From: JADKFD01 sp964561825
GTDB taxonomy: Bacteria > Pseudomonadota > Gammaproteobacteria > Xanthomonadales > SZUA-5
NCBI GenBank assembly: GCA_964561825.1
Contig: CAZLSB010000182.1
Coordinates: 1-8,331, forward strand
Length of the DNA: 8,331 nucleotides
Reading direction: 5' to 3'
Positions 5,908 through 8,331 of this stretch are shown one piece after another. Both the position numbers and the translations under genes were made by a program. Position 1 is the first letter of the stretch, and each line of letters begins with the position of its first letter. The notes beneath the pieces are model-generated. The model saw only the letters and a program-made list of their open reading frames with translations. It made no database searches and had not been told where the DNA came from.

Positions 5908-7845
5908 AGAAACTCCTATAGCTTTTAAATCTTTTTGAATCTGTAACCAATAGGCTTCATGAACTTTCTCAAGTTCTAGTTTCCCATAGGGAGCAGAAAT
6001 CTTTGTCAGTGTGTATTCCGCAAGAGTTGGTAAGTCTTTATCGATATACCGAACTGCATCACCCAAAGCCAAATTGATGTCTTTCCCAGAGATAATTATT
6101 GGTTGGCTATATGCCTCCATAACTCCCTTGATGAAAAGCAAATGACGACTTTTTAACTCGATAGGTTGACTGCTTTGCACAATCAGAGAAAAGCTAAAAT
6201 CAGTCAATACTTCGACAGGGAAAATCGAAGCAACTTTCGCCATCGCATACTGAACTTGTCCTAGCTTTTGCGCTGCAATATCTCCTCCACCTGTGCGATC
6301 GGATGCCAAGACTAGATAACGGCCCCCGCTAAGGTGCATTTCTTTGTTAGTCAGCATCCGCACATAGTCTTTAATCGAGACCGAATCTTTCTCACCCTTA
6401 ACTGAGGACAGTTTTAGAATGATGCTTTCATCAGTTACTTTTAGCGGAGAGGCAAAGGCAAGTGCAGAACAGGAAGTACAAATATGCGGTCTTCCTTCTC
6501 CTGATGAGGATTGGCGACGTTGTGAAGGTCGCTCAAACATAAATCGGAGGACTTGCCATTTTGCAGTTTTCGCATCGATCGCTACACCGCAGGAATAACA
6601 AAACTCTCTGCTGTCATCACCAGCCGATCGCCATTCAGGGAGAATTAGCTGTTCGCTAAGTAACGGTAACGGTGGCGGCTCGAAAGTTTCTAGTTCAAGT
6701 AAGCGATACATTTCAGAAATGCACTGAGTAAAGATATCGCCACGAGTTGCATTAATTTGATCGGTTGCTACTTTCGAGAAATTTTTCGCGATTGCTACAA
6801 TTTTTTTAAACTTCTCTGAGTCTTGCTCTCGATCCAATCGTAAAAATATAAATGGATCGCCTCTAGACTCTGCTAGTAAAGAAATCTTTTTCTGTACTGA
6901 CTCCTGAGAAAATATCAGTTTATTTTTTAGGTTATCTTGCTGCTTTTGCAACTTATTTTTTTGAGCCTTAGTAAGCCCTGTTTTCTCAATCTCTTTCTCG
7001 ATTTTATTAATTTCTTGCCATACAGAAGCCTGTTCTTTTAGAGATTTGTCAAAACCCTTTTGAAAATACTCCTGATATTTTTTAGCTTCCTTAGCTTGCA
7101 TTACCTCCTTATCTTGCAATTCCTTAGATTTAGATTTGTGTTCTTTTTCGGCAAGTTCAGGATTTTCTAACTCTTTCTGTAAAGCATCGATTTGTTTTTG
7201 TCGCTTTAGCTGACGACCTTCAACATCTCTAGCAACACCGAAATACCAAGCAGCTAGTACATTTGCCTGTTCTCTATTCAAAATTGGGACATCAAGAGTG
7301 CTGAAACCTCTACCAGAAAGCGTAATCGCGTTGAGCATGACAATAAATGTTTGAACTAACCCAGCTAATTGATTTTCGCCATAGGTAGAGAAAGCCACAT
7401 TCTCAAGGAATTGTTCCCATAGAGTCTTAAAGCTCGGTATTTCCTTGTTAGGGATAAATACGCGCACATGGCGATCGCTTTCTTCCAAAACTACAATTTG
7501 ATAAACCTTTTGTAGATATTCCAAAAAGCGATCGATTGCGCTTTCTATAGCTAATCTGGCTTGTAGCTCACCTGGAATAGGCGATTTATACAAAATTTGA
7601 ATTTTGCCAAGCTCTTGTTCTTGATAAAAAACTCGATCTTGTCTGTATTCAAGTTCTGGTAAGTCAGCATTTACAACTTTATTACTAAGCTTTAACCCTC
7701 GAATAAGTTTAGGCGAGCCAAAAGTCTGAGCAATAGCGATCACATTTGGCAAATTAGCTAACCTTTGTATTAAAACTTGTCTTTCATCAATTATGTTCAA
7801 AGCCAAAGAACTAAGAAGTACTTTTATTTGCTGATCAGTTTTCAT
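5398..7845 (-). CDS. Type I CRISPR effector large subunit (Cas10d/Csc3-like or divergent Cas8)
   Basis: At 815 residues and first in the cas operon, this should be the large subunit that recognises the PAM and target DNA and recruits Cas3. A zinc-ribbon-like pair, Cys416-x2-Cys419 (FCYSCG) and Cys456-x2-Cys459 (ICTSC), sits mid-protein as in many Cas8b and Cas10 relatives. Residues about 205-325 are rich in Lys, Glu and Gln, form a likely long coiled coil, and appear inserted. The segment AMAKVASIFPVEVLTDFSF (534-552) weakly recalls Cas10d. The C-terminal 165 residues are helical, like a fused small subunit. No N-terminal HD dyad and no GGDD cyclase motif is seen, so it cannot be a canonical Cas10d nuclease or Cas10 cyclase. 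The ATG overlaps the stop of a short upstream frame (ATGA) and has GAGG 10 nt before it. Role confidence is high, family assignment low. Confidence 0.75.
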   Translation of the reverse strand: MKTDQQIKVLLSSLALNIIDERQVLIQRLANLPNVIAIAQTFGSPKLIRGLKLSNKVVNADLPELEYRQDRVFYQEQELGKIQILYKSPIPGELQARLAIESAIDRFLEYLQKVYQIVVLEESDRHVRVFIPNKEIPSFKTLWEQFLENVAFSTYGENQLAGLVQTFIVMLNAITLSGRGFSTLDVPILNREQANVLAAWYFGVARDVEGRQLKRQKQIDALQKELENPELAEKEHKSKSKELQDKEVMQAKEAKKYQEYFQKGFDKSLKEQASVWQEINKIEKEIEKTGLTKAQKNKLQKQQDNLKNKLIFSQESVQKKISLLAESRGDPFIFLRLDREQDSEKFKKIVAIAKNFSKVATDQINATRGDIFTQCISEMYRLLELETFEPPPLPLLSEQLILPEWRSAGDDSREFCYSCGVAIDAKTAKWQVLRFMFERPSQRRQSSSGEGRPHICTSCSALAFASPLKVTDESIILKLSSVKGEKDSVSIKDYVRMLTNKEMHLSGGRYLVLASDRTGGGDIAAQKLGQVQYAMAKVASIFPVEVLTDFSFSLIVQSSQPIELKSRHLLFIKGVMEAYSQPIIISGKDINLALGDAVRYIDKDLPTLAEYTLTKISAPYGKLELEKVHEAYWLQIQKDLKAIGVSMDSENQLSKRARLYRDVAALTGLTYAFAQSLENTAKQAKGEEFSERETGKLIEKVDDAVAFCYYATLGDETKKSVQARLYRSPYNYFIYDQTKTLLESLGLNDRETTESDKQQTYLSLYADDVLSSYTHFAENGYSQPKDWNDLTYQLKLSLYTRFPELVRKLKTKGSN
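5913..5917 (-). promoter_or_regulatory. Internal Shine-Dalgarno AGGAG before Met647 of the large subunit
   Basis: On the minus strand the sequence reads ATAGGAGTTTCTATG, with AGGAG ending 5 nt before the ATG. It falls across codons for Ile-Gly-Val, where other synonymous choices would have destroyed it, so selection for the site is plausible. Confidence 0.7.
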
Positions 7846-7874
7846 AACTCCACATCCTCATAAATTTCTGAAAG
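7842..7874 (-). repeat. 33-bp direct repeat, copy 1 (operon-proximal)
   Basis: On the minus strand it runs from CTTTCAGAAATT to GAGTTATGA. It matches the copy at 8221-8253 at 31 of 33 positions, and both differences are silent in the shared peptide. It contains the GAGG ribosome site and overlaps the start codon of the large subunit. Confidence 0.85.
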
Positions 7875-7901
7875 GGCGAATCGTATCTGACAAACATCAG
7901 T
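7842..7901 (-). pseudogene. Remnant C-terminal end of a Uma2-like gene
   Basis: Between the DUF433 stop and the large-subunit start, a short open frame reads TDVCQIRFALSEIYEDVEL and then TGA. Its last ten residues, LSEIYEDVEL, are identical to the end of the Uma2-like protein at 8331-8221. There is no start codon, and a stop precedes it (7904-7902), so it is a gene fragment. Its TGA overlaps the large-subunit ATG as ATGA. This suggests that a Uma2-like gene once lay directly in front of, and translationally coupled to, the cas operon. Confidence 0.6.
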
Positions 7902-7908
7902 TCATCAT

Positions 7909-8172
7909 TCATGCTGCCGATACCTCTCGATTTTTAGCCAAGGGAATCTCTGTAAAATAGCCCCTTGACATCTCCGCACCGTGAGCAATGCAAGCCAAAA
8001 TATCCAAGCGATCGATACCTCCATACTCTTCCAGTATTTCTTCAAAAGTCACACCGCTAGCAAGTAAATCGAGAATTGTAGAAACCCATATACGATGTCC
8101 GCGAATGCAAGGATTGCCAAAACAAATAGCGGGATCGATCGAAATACGGGATAAAAGATTATTGTCAGCCAT
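7909..8172 (-). CDS. DUF433 family antitoxin-like protein
   Basis: The 87-residue product matches the DUF433 pattern closely: R-I-S-I-D-P-x-I-C-F-G-N-P-C-I-R-G-H-R-I (9-28), then V-S-T-I-L-D-L-L-A-S-G (30-40), then E-E-I-L-E-E-Y-G-G-I (44-53). DUF433 proteins carry a helix-turn-helix-like fold and are usually the antitoxin partner of a DUF5615 (PIN-like) toxin. No DUF5615 gene adjoins it here: a Uma2-like gene lies upstream and the cas operon downstream. It is thus an orphan, or its partner lies elsewhere. The ATG at 8172 is chosen because the frame meets a stop just upstream; its ribosome site (GGTG) is weak. The gene sits exactly between the two copies of a 33-bp direct repeat. The family call is strong; an active toxin-antitoxin role is unproven. 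Confidence 0.85.
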   Translation of the reverse strand: MADNNLLSRISIDPAICFGNPCIRGHRIWVSTILDLLASGVTFEEILEEYGGIDRLDILACIAHGAEMSRGYFTEIPLAKNREVSAA

Positions 8173-8208
8173 AGTTTTTCACCAGATAAGTTAAAAAGTT
8201 ATCAGTTC

Positions 8209-8241
8209 TATGAGGAACTATCATAATTCCACATCCTCATA
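8209..8241. repeat. Small inverted repeat over the Uma2-like stop codon
   Basis: TATGAGGA (8209-8216) and TCCTCATA (8234-8241) are perfect 8-bp inverted arms around a 17-nt loop. On the minus-strand transcript the hairpin would span the end of the Uma2-like gene and precede the DUF433 gene. There is no T-tract, so it is not a classical terminator. It could be chance. Confidence 0.3.
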
Positions 8242-8253
8242 AATTTCGGAAAG
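8221..8253 (-). repeat. 33-bp direct repeat, copy 2 (distal)
   Basis: This copy is the genuine 3' end of the Uma2-like gene, coding LSEIYEDVEL and the stop. It matches copy 1 (7842-7874) at 31 of 33 positions; the copies are 379 bp apart, with the DUF433 gene between them. Confidence 0.85.
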
Positions 8254-8331
8254 CCCGATCGACAGATCGATCGATCGCAAATCCAAACTCTCACCCGTGC
8301 CCAAACACCGCAATAACCAACCTCCATCTCG
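8221..8331 (-). CDS. Uma2 family endonuclease-like protein, C-terminal part (runs off the window)
   Basis: A frame open from the window edge to TGA (8223-8221) codes 36 residues. It starts RDGGWLLRCLGTGESLDLRS and continues IDLSIGLSEIYEDVEL. The order W-L, a turn, L-x-L-x-S-I, then L-x-E-I-Y-E-D-V-E-L is typical of the C-terminus of Uma2 (DUF820) PD-(D/E)XK-fold proteins, which are highly multiplied in cyanobacteria and of largely unknown function. The catalytic region lies outside the window. Only the tail pattern supports the family, so other cyanobacterial families with similar tails remain possible. The coding strand and frame are well supported by the repeat of the same peptide at 7842-7874. 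Confidence 0.55.
   Translation of the reverse strand, partial: RDGGWLLRCLGTGESLDLRSIDLSIGLSEIYEDVEL

Larger units (their letters stand above)
84..7478. repeat. HIP1 octamer sites (GCGATCGC), nine perfect copies
   Basis: Perfect GCGATCGC palindromes occur at 84-91, 294-301, 444-451, 543-550, 2135-2142, 2245-2252, 3876-3883, 4668-4675 and 7471-7478. A random 8-mer would be expected far less than once in this length. HIP1 abundance is a known signature of many cyanobacterial genomes. Four of the nine lie in the first 550 bases, and only one between 4676 and 7845. Confidence 0.9.

Noticed and set aside
8170..8226. 19-codon frame from the ATG in the Uma2-like ATGA (MIVPHRTDNFLTYLVKNYG)
   Set aside because: It has no recognisable content, and the ATG is explained by the repeat shared with the large-subunit start. 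It could be a leader peptide, but nothing supports that.
8251..8279. Cluster of GATCGATCGATCG
   Set aside because: It lies in the coding frame of the Uma2-like tail and reflects the common cyanobacterial CGATCG bias; it is not an origin or regulatory repeat.
1..8331. CRISPR array
   Set aside because: No run of regularly spaced 25-40 bp repeats was seen on reading the window. The only longer repeat is the two-copy 33-bp coding tail, which is not array-like.

Overview
The window looks like cyanobacterial chromosomal or plasmid DNA. It carries nine perfect copies of the HIP1 octamer GCGATCGC in 8.3 kb, is moderately AT-rich, and has accessory families common in cyanobacteria (DUF433, DUF5674, a Uma2-like tail, a PD-(D/E)XK-like protein). 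I cannot name the genus.

Every gene I can support reads on the minus strand, so transcription runs from high to low coordinates. First comes the last 36 codons of a protein resembling the Uma2 endonuclease family (8331-8221). A DUF433 antitoxin-like gene follows (8172-7909), and then a 19-codon scrap that repeats the Uma2-like tail (7901-7842). The core is a tightly packed class 1, type I CRISPR effector operon: large subunit (7845-5398), Cas7 (5395-4520), Cas5 (4517-3690) and Cas3 with fused HD nuclease and helicase (3697-1031). A 56-codon gene starts inside the cas3 stop (1034-864) and a possible 21-codon ORF lies in frame behind it (839-774). The window ends with a PD-(D/E)XK-fold protein that seems to have lost catalytic residues (749-117) and the start of a DUF5674 gene (107-1).

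The four cas genes should form one interference machine. Cas7 subunits would coat the crRNA, Cas5 would hold its 5' end, the large subunit would recognise the target, and Cas3 would unwind and degrade it. Inside the large-subunit gene, a strong Shine-Dalgarno sequence (AGGAG, 5 nt spacer) precedes Met647. That would yield a separate 169-residue small (Cas11-like) subunit, as established for type I-B, I-C and I-D systems.

The subtype is unclear. The gene order (large, cas7, cas5, cas3) is that of I-B. The Cas7 cysteine cluster and parts of the large subunit look more like I-D (Csc2, Csc3/Cas10d). Unlike canonical I-D, the HD nuclease sits on Cas3 and not on the large subunit. No cas1, cas2, cas4, cas6 or CRISPR array is present, and unrelated genes close both sides, so this appears to be an effector-only cassette that needs crRNAs made elsewhere. 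All family assignments come from reading motifs by eye; no database search was made.
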